Of a DNA stretch of 15,593 nt, positions 5,841 to 12,251 are shown one piece after another (position 1 is the first letter of the stretch; each line of letters begins with the position of its first letter). The notes beneath the pieces are model-generated. The model had not been told where the DNA came from, searched no databases, and saw only the letters and a program-made list of their open reading frames with translations. Origin of the DNA: JAZMZS01 sp045580775. GTDB lineage: Bacteria > Bacillota > Clostridia > Oscillospirales > CAG-272. The stretch lies in assembly GCA_045580775.1 (NCBI GenBank), contig JAZNOK010000018.1:1-15593 (forward strand). Reading direction: 5' to 3'. The position numbers and the translations under genes were made by a program.

Positions 5841-7433
5841 TCAGTTGTTTGAAGCAGGAACATACTCGAAGCACTTGAGAGTAACTTCGATGTGAACTTC
5901 CTTGTTGTCCTGCGTTCTTGCAACAGTTGCTTTTATTGTGTCGCCCACCTTGTGTGCTGCCAGGATCTCTTTGATATCCGTGGTGGCAGACACTTCGGTT
6001 CCGTCTATTGATATAAATCTGTCGTCTTTTTGCAATTCTGTGTTTTTGCCGGGATCTTCAACATAAACGCCAGCCTTGATGGTGTAGTAGGTGAAGCCCT
6101 GTTTGTACACCATGTCTCTTTCGTATGAGTATACCGAAATACCGAGGCTGACCTTGCCCTTTACGTAGCCGTATTCAATCAGCTGTGAGGAAACGTCAAA
6201 TGCGTGGTTTATCGGTATAGCAAAACCAAGTCCCTCAATGGTAGTGCCGGATGAAGAAGAGGAGGACTTTGCGTTTACTACTCCAATGAGCTCCCCTGCC
6301 ATGTTAAACAGACCGCCGCCGGAGTTTCCGGGGTTTACAGCGGCATTAGTCTGCAGCAGAACCATTTTTTGTCCGTCTATAGTGACCTCACGGTCGAGTG
6401 CACTGATGATACCGTTTGTTACAGTACCTCCGAGAGACCCGAGGGGATTTCCTATCGCTATTACATCTTCTCCGAGCTTTATGGCTGAGCTGTCGCCCAG
6501 GGTAGCTGCCTTGAGCCCTGTTGCATCAATTTTTATTACAGCAACGTCTGATTCTTCGTCAGCTCCTACGAGAACAGCCTTATATTCCTTTTCATCGGTG
6601 GTACGTACATAGATAGTGTTCGCACCGTCTACAACATGGTTGTTTGTCACGATGTATCCGTTTCCATTTATGATGACGCCGGATCCTGCACCGCTTGTGA
6701 CATACTGACCGTAAAACTGCGACTCCTGGATGTTTTCGGTTACTATCTCGACTACGGTATCTCTGACAGCAGAGATCACATCTGTCATTGTGGTATTAGC
6801 TGTTGTAGAACCTTCCACCTTGTTTATGTTTACCGGTGCTCTGTTTTCGTCAGGGAAGGTATCAGGGGTGCTTTGCTCTGTGTCCTGAGAGTTGTTTGTG
6901 TTATTCTGCGACGGTGTACCCGGATTGCCGAACATGTAGCCGTAAAGGAACGCCCCGCCAAAGCCAAATCCGCCTGCAAGTATCACGCAGCACAGAACGA
7001 TAGCAATGCTTTTGAATACTCCGGAGCTTTTTTTCTTTTTCTTCTTTTCGGATACATTATTTATATTCGCACCGAATGATGGGTCGTTTGAGAACGTGTA
7101 GCTTGCTCCGGTAGTGTTGTTTACCTGTCTGTAATAAGGCTCAGAGTAGGGATGAGACTGTGTGTTAGAATGTTGGGGTGAGTACGGGGATGAGTAAGAT
7201 GTTGAAGTGTTTTGCTGAGAATACTCAGAAAACTGTCCCTGTACATATGGGTGCTGTGCCGGTGACTGCTCGTTTGGTTCTTGCTCATTTGCACCTTGCA
7301 TATTTGCATGGCTCTCTTGCTGTTGGGGTGCGGCATCATATACCTTGTCTGTGAGGTTGTCGTTGTTTTTTGTCTGTTCGTTTTCAGAGTCAGGATCGTT
7401 TGTATGATTGTTGTTGATATTATATTCAGACAT
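5841..7433 (-). CDS. htrA: Membrane-anchored HtrA/DegP-family serine protease with PDZ domain
   Basis: A quality-control protease acting outside the membrane on misfolded exported proteins. The 530 residues comprise: a long, disordered, Asn/Gln/Ser/Pro/Tyr-rich cytoplasmic N-terminus (about 1-128); a Lys-run (130-135); one transmembrane segment (about 142-168) followed by a low-complexity linker (about 170-205); the trypsin-like domain (about 213-410); and a PDZ domain (about 428-520). The catalytic triad is intact: H266 (NNHVVDG), D296 (ESDVAVIKID) and S371 (NPGNSGGG). The start ATG has AAAGGAG at seven bases. The roughly 130-residue N-terminal tail is longer than in many Firmicute HtrA proteins. 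The response regulator and kinase lie downstream; the -10-like box and repeat array just upstream may be the stress-controlled promoter. B. subtilis-type HtrA/HtrB/YyxA are the nearest named relatives; I cannot say which is the ortholog. Confidence 0.95.
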   Translation of the reverse strand: MSEYNINNNHTNDPDSENEQTKNNDNLTDKVYDAAPQQQESHANMQGANEQEPNEQSPAQHPYVQGQFSEYSQQNTSTSYSSPYSPQHSNTQSHPYSEPYYRQVNNTTGASYTFSNDPSFGANINNVSEKKKKKKSSGVFKSIAIVLCCVILAGGFGFGGAFLYGYMFGNPGTPSQNNTNNSQDTEQSTPDTFPDENRAPVNINKVEGSTTANTTMTDVISAVRDTVVEIVTENIQESQFYGQYVTSGAGSGVIINGNGYIVTNNHVVDGANTIYVRTTDEKEYKAVLVGADEESDVAVIKIDATGLKAATLGDSSAIKLGEDVIAIGNPLGSLGGTVTNGIISALDREVTIDGQKMVLLQTNAAVNPGNSGGGLFNMAGELIGVVNAKSSSSSSGTTIEGLGFAIPINHAFDVSSQLIEYGYVKGKVSLGISVYSYERDMVYKQGFTYYTIKAGVYVEDPGKNTELQKDDRFISIDGTEVSATTDIKEILAAHKVGDTIKATVARTQDNKEVHIEVTLKCFEYVPASNN

Positions 7434-7476
7434 ATTGCTTCTCCTTTCGACGAAATGCTGTGCTTTACAAGTATTC

Positions 7477-7521
7477 GTTTTATGACTACAGTATATTCTT
7501 TCAATGTGACGGTTTTATGAC
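7477..7521 (-). promoter_or_regulatory. htrA promoter region with GTCA-type direct repeats
   Basis: On the minus strand TATACT (7495-7490) is a plausible -10 box, but no good -35 lies 17 bases upstream. That place is taken by two repeats in tandem, GTCATAAAAC (7521-7512) and GTCACATTGA (7510-7501), whose starts are 11 bp apart. A second exact GTCATAAAAC lies at 7486-7477, just downstream of the -10. A poor -35 replaced by tandem repeats with 10-11 bp period is typical of promoters activated by OmpR-family regulators. The link to the local regulator is inferred. Confidence 0.45.
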
Positions 7522-7564
7522 ATTTACAAAAAGAATAATTGAATTATTATCAAATATTCACAGC

Positions 7565-7978
7565 TTATCTTTTGCTGTCGAGGTAATTCTGAAGAATGAT
7601 CTGAGCACTCAGAGTGTCTATGACCTGTTTTCTTTTTTTGCTTTTTATATCGGTAATAGAAAGCATTCTGTGAGCCTGCATGGTAGAAAGTCTTTCATCA
7701 TAGAGGATGATCTCGCACTCTACAAGCTCTCCGAGTATTTGAGCAAATGCACGTACAGTCTCAGCTCTCCATCCTTCGGTGCCGTCCATATTTTTTGGCA
7801 GTCCTATTACAATTTTCTCGCATTTATTCTCGTCAGAGATGCGGGCAACCTCCATGGCGGTGCTTTTCATTCCGCCGGGTGAGATGTAGCCTATTCCCGA
7901 AGCCAAAAATTCACTTGCATCCGAACGTGCAATGCCTGTTCTTTTGTCTCCGTAGTCAACTCCGAGTATCACTCCCAT
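7565..7978 (-). CDS. ruvX: Putative Holliday junction resolvase RuvX/YqgF
   Basis: A small cytosolic nuclease-fold protein (137 residues, usual family length) linked to Holliday-junction resolution and 16S rRNA 5'-end maturation. The RNase H-like fold motifs are all visible: GVDYGDKRTGIA near the N-terminus with D7 as the first metal-binding acid, VIGLPKNMDGTEG in the middle, and YDERLST followed by MQAHRML. The start ATG 7978-7976 has GAGGA six bases upstream. It lies downstream of queA across a 216-base structured gap, and a TATAAT-type -10 (8024-8019) suggests its own promoter. In many Firmicutes yqgF sits beside alaS/yrzL or mltG; here it is with queA, a different neighbourhood. Confidence 0.95.
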   Translation of the reverse strand: MGVILGVDYGDKRTGIARSDASEFLASGIGYISPGGMKSTAMEVARISDENKCEKIVIGLPKNMDGTEGWRAETVRAFAQILGELVECEIILYDERLSTMQAHRMLSITDIKSKKRKQVIDTLSAQIILQNYLDSKR

Positions 7979-8018
7979 GTTATTTCCTCTTCTCTTATCT
8001 ATATTTCTTTTGACAGTA

Positions 8019-8024
8019 ATTATA
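8019..8024 (-). promoter_or_regulatory. Probable ruvX promoter (-10 box)
   Basis: A perfect TATAAT on the minus strand lies about 40 bases upstream of the ruvX start, preceded by TG. The matching -35 position (CTTCGA) is poor and falls within the arm of the 12-bp inverted repeat at 8039-8079. Expression could therefore depend on a protein bound there, or the signal may be fortuitous. Confidence 0.4.
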
Positions 8025-8038
8025 CAATCAGCATCGCG

Positions 8039-8079
8039 TCATCGAAGTTTATAGCATATAAGATGCAAAACTTCGATGA
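8039..8079. repeat. 12-bp perfect inverted repeat upstream of ruvX
   Basis: TCATCGAAGTTT (8039-8050) and AAACTTCGATGA (8068-8079) are exact reverse complements around a 17-base spacer. There is no T-run on either side, so it is not a standard terminator. It overlaps the -35 position of the presumed ruvX promoter. It could be an operator, an RNA stem or the end of a small dispersed element. Confidence 0.6.
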
Positions 8080-8080
8080 G

Positions 8081-8160
8081 TGAAAAGATAAAAGTGAAGA
8101 GTGAACAGAAATGGTTGCTTTTTGCTTTGGCAAAAAGCCTCATTTTCTCTTATCTTTTCT
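8081..8160. repeat. Nested imperfect inverted repeat between queA and ruvX
   Basis: The outer arms GAAAAGATAA (8082-8091) and TTATCTTTTC (8150-8159) pair perfectly. Imperfect pairing continues inward (around 8107-8113 with 8141-8148) to a core hairpin GCTTTTTGC (8117-8125) / GCAAAAAGC (8130-8138) with a 4-base loop. The nonamer CTCTTATCT occurs at 8147-8155, 8161-8169 and 8168-8176, and again at 7992-8000 near the ruvX ribosome binding site. The region is strongly purine-rich on one strand. Its size and symmetry resemble a MITE or intergenic repeat, unproven without genome copies. Confidence 0.5.
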
Positions 8161-8176
8161 CTCTTATCTCTTATCT

Positions 8177-8207
8177 GCTCATTCAATAAATCTTTTATTG
8201 AATGAGC
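8177..8207 (-). terminator. 14-bp perfect hairpin straddling the queA stop codon
   Basis: GCTCATTCAATAAA (8177-8190) and TTTATTGAATGAGC (8194-8207) are exact reverse complements around a 3-base loop. The last queA codons and the stop TAA (8197-8195) form one arm. No U-run follows on the minus strand, where the next bases are purine-rich, so strong termination is not expected. The stem may stabilise the mRNA end or slow release at the stop codon. Confidence 0.5.
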
Positions 8208-9262
8208 ATTGCATCTCCGAACGAGAAAAACCTGTATTTTTCATCGACTGCCTGCTTGTACGCATCCATGACAAACTCTTTACCGGCAAAGGCAGAGACC
8301 AGCATTAGCAGGGAAGACTCCGGTAGATGGAAGTTTGTGATCAGTGCATCCATAGCCTTGAATTTGTATCCGGGATAGATAAAGATCTTTGTCTGAGTGG
8401 ATACAGGATGAATAATGCCGTTTTCATCTGCTGCTGACTCAATTGTCCTGCACGATGTCGTGCCTACACATATAAGTCTGCCGCCTTTTGCTTTTCTTTC
8501 GTTAATTATGTCAGCCGCTTCTTTTGTTATCGTGATGGTTTCTGCGTGCATGACATGGTCGGTTATCTTATCTGCCTTTACAGGGCGGAATGTCCCAAGC
8601 CCCACATGCAGCATTACAGGGACTATAGCTGTGCCCTGAGCTTTTAATTTGTTGAGCAGTTCAACTGTGAAATGAAGGCCTGCGGTCGGAGCTGCGGCAC
8701 TTCCTCTTTCGTTTGCATAAACTGTCTGATAACGATCGTTTGAAGTGTCTGTAGAATGTATATAAGGCGGCAGAGGCATAGCACCTATCTCGTCGAGCAG
8801 AGCAAAAAACTCATCTTCCTCTGAGTATTCAAAGTGTACCGTGCGGTTTCCTTCCTCTACAATTGCTACAACTTCAGCTTTAAGCCGCCCGCCTCCGAAC
8901 TCAAACCGTCTGCCTACCTTGGCTCTCTTTCCGGGTCGTGTGAGACACTCCCAAGTGTCAGGCTCCGAAGTCTGTTTCAGCAAGAGAAGCTCAATGCTTT
9001 TTTGCGGAGATCCTTCGGCATTGCCTATGAGTCTGGCAGGGATAACTCTCGAGTCGTTTATGACGAGTACATCTTCACTGCGAATGTAATCTGTAATATC
9101 CGAAAAAATGCGGTGTTCTATCTGATGTGTTTTCGAGTCGAGACACATCAGTCTTGATCTGTCGCGTTGAGCGGCGGGATGCTGAGCTATCAGCTCTTCC
9201 GGAAGATCATAAAAAAAGTCACGTGTCAACAGATCGGTCTCTGTTCTAATATTTTCTATCAT
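8195..9262 (-). CDS. queA: S-adenosylmethionine:tRNA ribosyltransferase-isomerase QueA
   Basis: Converts preQ1 at the wobble position of GUN-anticodon tRNAs to epoxyqueuosine, using the ribosyl part of SAM and releasing adenine and methionine. The 355 residues match the usual length of about 340-355. Conserved blocks appear in order: DLPEELIAQHP with RDRSRLM (about 19-39), NDSRVIPARL (about 69-78), AMPLPPYI (about 161-168), YQTVYANERGSAAAPTAGLH (about 178-197) and HVGLGTFRPV. The C-terminus aligns with the TNFHLPESSLLMLVSAFAG block. The ATG 9262-9260 is preceded by GGAAAGAG, a weak and rather distant ribosome site. A near-consensus promoter lies 64-92 bases upstream. No tgt, queG or preQ1-synthesis gene is adjacent. 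Confidence 0.97.
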   Translation of the reverse strand: MIENIRTETDLLTRDFFYDLPEELIAQHPAAQRDRSRLMCLDSKTHQIEHRIFSDITDYIRSEDVLVINDSRVIPARLIGNAEGSPQKSIELLLLKQTSEPDTWECLTRPGKRAKVGRRFEFGGGRLKAEVVAIVEEGNRTVHFEYSEEDEFFALLDEIGAMPLPPYIHSTDTSNDRYQTVYANERGSAAAPTAGLHFTVELLNKLKAQGTAIVPVMLHVGLGTFRPVKADKITDHVMHAETITITKEAADIINERKAKGGRLICVGTTSCRTIESAADENGIIHPVSTQTKIFIYPGYKFKAMDALITNFHLPESSLLMLVSAFAGKEFVMDAYKQAVDEKYRFFSFGDAMLIQ

Positions 9263-9325
9263 ACTCGGTTCTCTTTCCTGATAATATCAATACTGTGTTA
9301 AGGACGAAATACATCCCAACAACAT

Positions 9326-9354
9326 ATTATATAATACTCGGAAGATTTTTTCAA
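9326..9354 (-). promoter_or_regulatory. queA promoter
   Basis: On the minus strand TTGAAA (9354-9349) and a perfect TATAAT (9331-9326) are separated by exactly 17 bases, near sigma-A consensus. Transcription should begin near 9319, giving a leader of about 55 bases. The leader can form only a short 5-bp hairpin (GGATG/CGTCC). The -10 lies in the 10-bp palindrome ATTATATAAT (9326-9335). Confidence 0.75.
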
Positions 9355-9361
9355 GTTTTTT

Positions 9362-9385
9362 TATAATATAAACGAACACAGGAGG
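9362..9385 (+). promoter_or_regulatory. dapA -10 box and ribosome binding site
   Basis: A perfect TATAAT (9362-9367) precedes AGGAGG (9380-9385), which sits five bases before the dapA ATG. No good -35 lies at the proper distance. If this -10 is used, the leader is very short (about 15 bases), leaving no room for a lysine riboswitch. It is arranged back-to-back with the queA promoter. Confidence 0.45.
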
Positions 9386-9390
9386 CAGAA

Positions 9391-10272
9391 ATGAAAGGCA
9401 AGGTTTTTCAGGGAGTGGCTACTGCACTTGTAACTCCCTTCAAAGACGGTACAATTGACTATTGCTCACTTGAGGTGATGATACACAGACAGTTGGATGC
9501 GAATATTGACGCTTTGGTTTTTTCAGGGACTACAGGAGAAGCTCCGACTCTCTCTGAAAAGGAAAAAAGCGACCTGTTCAGATTTGCAGTTAGGGAGGTT
9601 GGCGGCAGAGCGGATGTAATATGCGGTACAGCTTCAAACTCGCATGAAAAGAGCATGCAGATGTCTTATGCGGCGGCAGATGCAGGGGCAGATGCCCTTT
9701 TGTGTGTGACGCCGTATTACAACAAAGGTACATGGGACGGAGTTGTTCGCTGCTATAGGGAGATATGCTCTATAGGCGTGCCTGTAATACTGTATAACAT
9801 TCCGTCAAGGACCGGTATTGACGTCAGATCGGATATTCTCGGGCGGCTTTACGATGAGCCGATGTTGGCAGGAGTGAAGGAGTGTGCGGGATCAGACAGA
9901 ATATTGGAGAACAAGCTGAAATTCGGCGGGCGTTTTTCTCTGTATACAGGAAACGACGCGGAGCTTCTCGCGTCGTTTAGTGTCGGTGCCGATGGTGTGA
10001 TAAGCGTACTGTCGAACATTTATCCTGAGCAGGTAAAGTCCATATACGAGCTATGTTCTAGGGGGCAAATGAAAGAAGCGAGAGATATCTACTCACGTGT
10101 TTGTGATATGATTTCATTGTTGTTTGAACAGACAAATCCCGCTCCTGTCAAGTATGCACTGAGCACACTCGGTCTGTGCGAAAACTCCCTCAGATTGCCC
10201 ATGAGCGAAATAAATGGCGAATTGTGCAGAAAAATTGACAAAGAGATGAAAAAAATAGAACAAAGCATTTGA
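9391..10272 (+). CDS. dapA: 4-hydroxy-tetrahydrodipicolinate synthase DapA
   Basis: Condenses pyruvate with aspartate-4-semialdehyde, the first committed step of lysine and diaminopimelate (cell wall) synthesis. It is a 293-residue TIM-barrel aldolase, the standard length. The Schiff-base lysine is K163 (MLAGVKECAG). Partner residues are visible: Y135 in YNIPSRTG, R140 for semialdehyde binding, T47-T48 in FSGTTGEAPTL, and Y109 in CVTPYYNK. The combination of GTTGE and YNIPSRTG favours DapA over N-acetylneuraminate lyase or other family members. The ATG has an ideal AGGAGG at five bases. No dapB or other lysine gene is adjacent; the gene faces away from queA, and its last bases overlap the promoter of the next unit. 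A lysine riboswitch is absent. Confidence 0.97.
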   Translation: MKGKVFQGVATALVTPFKDGTIDYCSLEVMIHRQLDANIDALVFSGTTGEAPTLSEKEKSDLFRFAVREVGGRADVICGTASNSHEKSMQMSYAAADAGADALLCVTPYYNKGTWDGVVRCYREICSIGVPVILYNIPSRTGIDVRSDILGRLYDEPMLAGVKECAGSDRILENKLKFGGRFSLYTGNDAELLASFSVGADGVISVLSNIYPEQVKSIYELCSRGQMKEARDIYSRVCDMISLLFEQTNPAPVKYALSTLGLCENSLRLPMSEINGELCRKIDKEMKKIEQSI

Positions 10273-10297
10273 CTTGGAGTAAGTTTACGGTTATAAT
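10269..10297 (+). promoter_or_regulatory. Transketolase promoter with its -35 overlapping the dapA stop codon
   Basis: TTGACT (10269-10274) and TATAAT (10292-10297) are spaced by exactly 17 bases, an almost perfect sigma-A promoter. The dapA stop TGA (10270-10272) lies inside the -35 box. The start would be near 10304, giving a leader of about 68 bases before the transketolase ATG. No terminator separates dapA from the transketolase genes, so read-through from dapA is also likely. Confidence 0.75.
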
Positions 10298-10371
10298 AGA
10301 AGTTAGAAAATACAATGCAAAACTATGTGCATAACAAAAATGTATTTATGTTTTAGCGAAAGGACTTACAA

Positions 10372-11217
10372 ATGAACTGTGAACAGAAAAAAATGCTCAT
10401 GAAGACTGCCGCTCAGGTCAGACTCGGTATTCTCGAGGGAACCTACAATGCGGGCAGCGGTCACCCGGGCGGCTCGCTATCCGCGGCTGATGTGATGACC
10501 TACCTTTATTTTTGTGAGATGAATGTCGATCCCAAAGCTCCAAAGGATCCGGACCGTGACAGATTTGTTCTGTCAAAGGGCCATGCGGCACCTGTATATT
10601 ATTCCGTGCTCGCACAAAAAGGCTACATTCCCACAGAAGATCTCTCTACTCTCAGAAAGCTCGACAGCTATCTTCAGGGGCATCCGGATATGAAACATAC
10701 ACCAGGTGTAGATATGTCCACCGGATCTCTCGGACTTGGCATTTCGGCTGCTTGCGGAATGGCTCTTTCAGCGAAGCTGAGCGGCAAGGGATATCGCACA
10801 TACGCTATAGTAGGCGACGGAGAGAGTGAGGAGGGGCAGGTATGGGAGGCTGCTATGTTTGCCGCTCATTATAAGCTCGATAACCTCTGTGTTGTGCTCG
10901 ATCTCAACGGTCTGCAGATAGACGGCAAGATTACTGAGGTCATGAATCCTATGCCTCATGATGAAAAGTTCCGTGCTTTCGGCTGGAATGTATTTTACGC
11001 TGATGCACATGACTTTGATTCGATAGAGGCGGCATTTACATCAGCACGTGAAGCGAAGAACGAAAAGCCGAGTGTAATTATAGCAAATTCCATCAAGGGC
11101 AAGGGCGTTTCGTTCATGGAAGGACAGTGCGGATGGCATGGAAAGGCACCGAATGCTGACGAGTATGCACAGGCTGTATCGGAGATAAAAGAGTATATGG
11201 AAAGGGAGGGACTGTAA
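10372..11217 (+). CDS. Transketolase, N-terminal (TPP-binding) subunit
   Basis: Half of a split transketolase, transferring two-carbon ketol units in the non-oxidative pentose phosphate pathway. The 281 residues equal the N-terminal thiamin-diphosphate domain of the full-length enzyme. Visible motifs are the histidines in SGHPGG (H31), SKGHAA (H71) and QGHPD (H104), STGSLGLGIS (about 116-125), and the TPP/Mg motif from GDGE (148-151) to N179 in LDLNGLQIDG. The ATG has AAAGGA at seven bases. The gene is translationally coupled to the C-terminal subunit: stop and start share a base (TAATG). Split transketolases are common in Clostridia and archaea, so this is not a frameshift; each half has its own start and ribosome site. 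Some split TPP-enzyme pairs act on other sugars, so exact substrates are inferred. Confidence 0.95.
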   Translation: MNCEQKKMLMKTAAQVRLGILEGTYNAGSGHPGGSLSAADVMTYLYFCEMNVDPKAPKDPDRDRFVLSKGHAAPVYYSVLAQKGYIPTEDLSTLRKLDSYLQGHPDMKHTPGVDMSTGSLGLGISAACGMALSAKLSGKGYRTYAIVGDGESEEGQVWEAAMFAAHYKLDNLCVVLDLNGLQIDGKITEVMNPMPHDEKFRAFGWNVFYADAHDFDSIEAAFTSAREAKNEKPSVIIANSIKGKGVSFMEGQCGWHGKAPNADEYAQAVSEIKEYMEREGL

Positions 11218-12161
11218 TGTCAGAAAAGAAAGCAACCAGACAGGCGTATGGCGAGACGTTGTGCGAGATAGCAGAGCAGTTTCCCGAACTTGTAGTTTTG
11301 GATGCTGACCTTGCGGCGGCTACCAAGACAGAAATATTTAAAAAGGCACATCCCGACAGATTTATAGATTGCGGAATTGCTGAGGGCAACATGATGGGTG
11401 TTGCGGCAGGACTGGCATCCTGCGGAAAGATACCGTTTGCTTCCAGTTTTGCTATGTTTGCAGCAGGCAGAGCTTTTGAGCAGGTGAGAAACATAATAGG
11501 CTACCCCCACCTCAACGTAAAGATCGGTGCGACGCATGCGGGATGCACCGTTGGAGAGGACGGAGCTACACATCAGTGTAACGAGGATATTGCTCTCATG
11601 CGTACTATCCCCGGAATGGTCGTCATCAATCCCTCTGATGCCGTAGAGGCGAGAGCGGCTGTTATTGCAGCGGCAAAGTATGTAGGACCTGTATATCTTA
11701 GATTCGGCAGAGCAAATATTCCTGTCATCAATGATGCTTCTGAGTATTCATTTGAGATAGGACGCGGTGTTACCATGGCGGAAGGTAGTGATGTTACTAT
11801 CATCGCGACAGGTATTACAGTTCACCTCTCTCTCGAAGCGGCAAAGCTTCTTGCAGATGATGGCATATCGGCACGCGTTATCAATATTCATACCATAAAG
11901 CCGATCGACCGTGATATTATCGTAAGTGCGGCACGTGAAACAGGTGCAGTTGTAACGGTAGAGGAGCACAACATCATCGGAGGACTCGGCTCTGCTGTGT
12001 GCGAGGTAATATCCGAGGAATGCCCGGTTCCTGTTATCCGTATGGGAATGAATGATGAATACGGCAGAAGTGCCTCTGCTGACCGTTTGTTGGAGTATTA
12101 CGGATACACAGCAGAGAATATAGCCGCAAAGGCAAAGGAAGCTATATCCAAGAAGAGATAA
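11217..12161 (+). CDS. Transketolase, C-terminal (pyrimidine-binding) subunit
   Basis: The second half of the split transketolase, 314 residues, carrying the pyrimidine-binding and C-terminal transketolase domains. E56 in CGIAEGNMMGVAAGLA is the glutamate that activates the thiamin ring, and DADLAAATKT lies just before it. The segment FASSFAMFAAGRAFEQVRN forms the dimer/TPP interface, with GATHAGCTVGEDGATHQ following. The C-terminal domain starts near residue 185 and contains VVTVEEHNIIGGLGSAV. The ATG shares its first base with the previous stop codon, and GGGAGGGA lies five bases upstream. The pair together makes about 595 residues, slightly shorter than single-chain transketolases (about 650-670), as usual for split forms. 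An intrinsic terminator follows the stop by about 17 bases. Confidence 0.95.
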   Translation: MSEKKATRQAYGETLCEIAEQFPELVVLDADLAAATKTEIFKKAHPDRFIDCGIAEGNMMGVAAGLASCGKIPFASSFAMFAAGRAFEQVRNIIGYPHLNVKIGATHAGCTVGEDGATHQCNEDIALMRTIPGMVVINPSDAVEARAAVIAAAKYVGPVYLRFGRANIPVINDASEYSFEIGRGVTMAEGSDVTIIATGITVHLSLEAAKLLADDGISARVINIHTIKPIDRDIIVSAARETGAVVTVEEHNIIGGLGSAVCEVISEECPVPVIRMGMNDEYGRSASADRLLEYYGYTAENIAAKAKEAISKKR

Positions 12162-12178
12162 CAGTTTATTTTAGTGTA

Positions 12179-12213
12179 AAAGAGACTTTCGAATGAGAGT
12201 CTCTTTACTTTTT
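12179..12213 (+). terminator. Intrinsic terminator after the transketolase genes
   Basis: The stem AAAGAGACT (12179-12187) / AGTCTCTTT (12198-12206) extends inward by three pairs (one G-U) to a GAAT loop. It is followed by AC and five T residues (12209-12213). The 3' arm and T-run also contain the -35 box of the presumed cysK promoter. Confidence 0.85.
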
Positions 12214-12232
12214 GAAGTTGTTATGGTAGAAT
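12204..12232 (+). promoter_or_regulatory. Probable cysK-luxS promoter
   Basis: TTTACT (12204-12209) and TAGAAT (12227-12232) are spaced by 17 bases, matching four and five of six consensus bases. The start would fall near 12238-12240, leaving about 12-14 bases before the cysK ATG, with the ribosome site at the very 5' end. This excludes a T-box or S-box leader for this operon. Confidence 0.45.
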
Positions 12233-12251
12233 ATCATGCGAGGTGAAAAGG

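Noticed and set aside
6238..7079. Long plus-strand frames opposite htrA
   Set aside because: They are antisense shadows of a gene with complete catalytic motifs and lack ribosome sites or recognisable domains.
9263..9320. preQ1 riboswitch in the queA leader
   Set aside because: The leader is only about 55 bases, and I could not find the preQ1-I C-rich loop and A-rich tail pattern or a preQ1-II pseudoknot; only a 5-bp hairpin is seen.
9332..9390. Lysine riboswitch before dapA
   Set aside because: Not enough space after the promoter; the lysine riboswitch needs over 150 bases of leader.
10372..12161. Frameshifted single transketolase gene
   Set aside because: Each half has its own start, ribosome site and complete domain; split transketolase pairs are normal in Clostridia.
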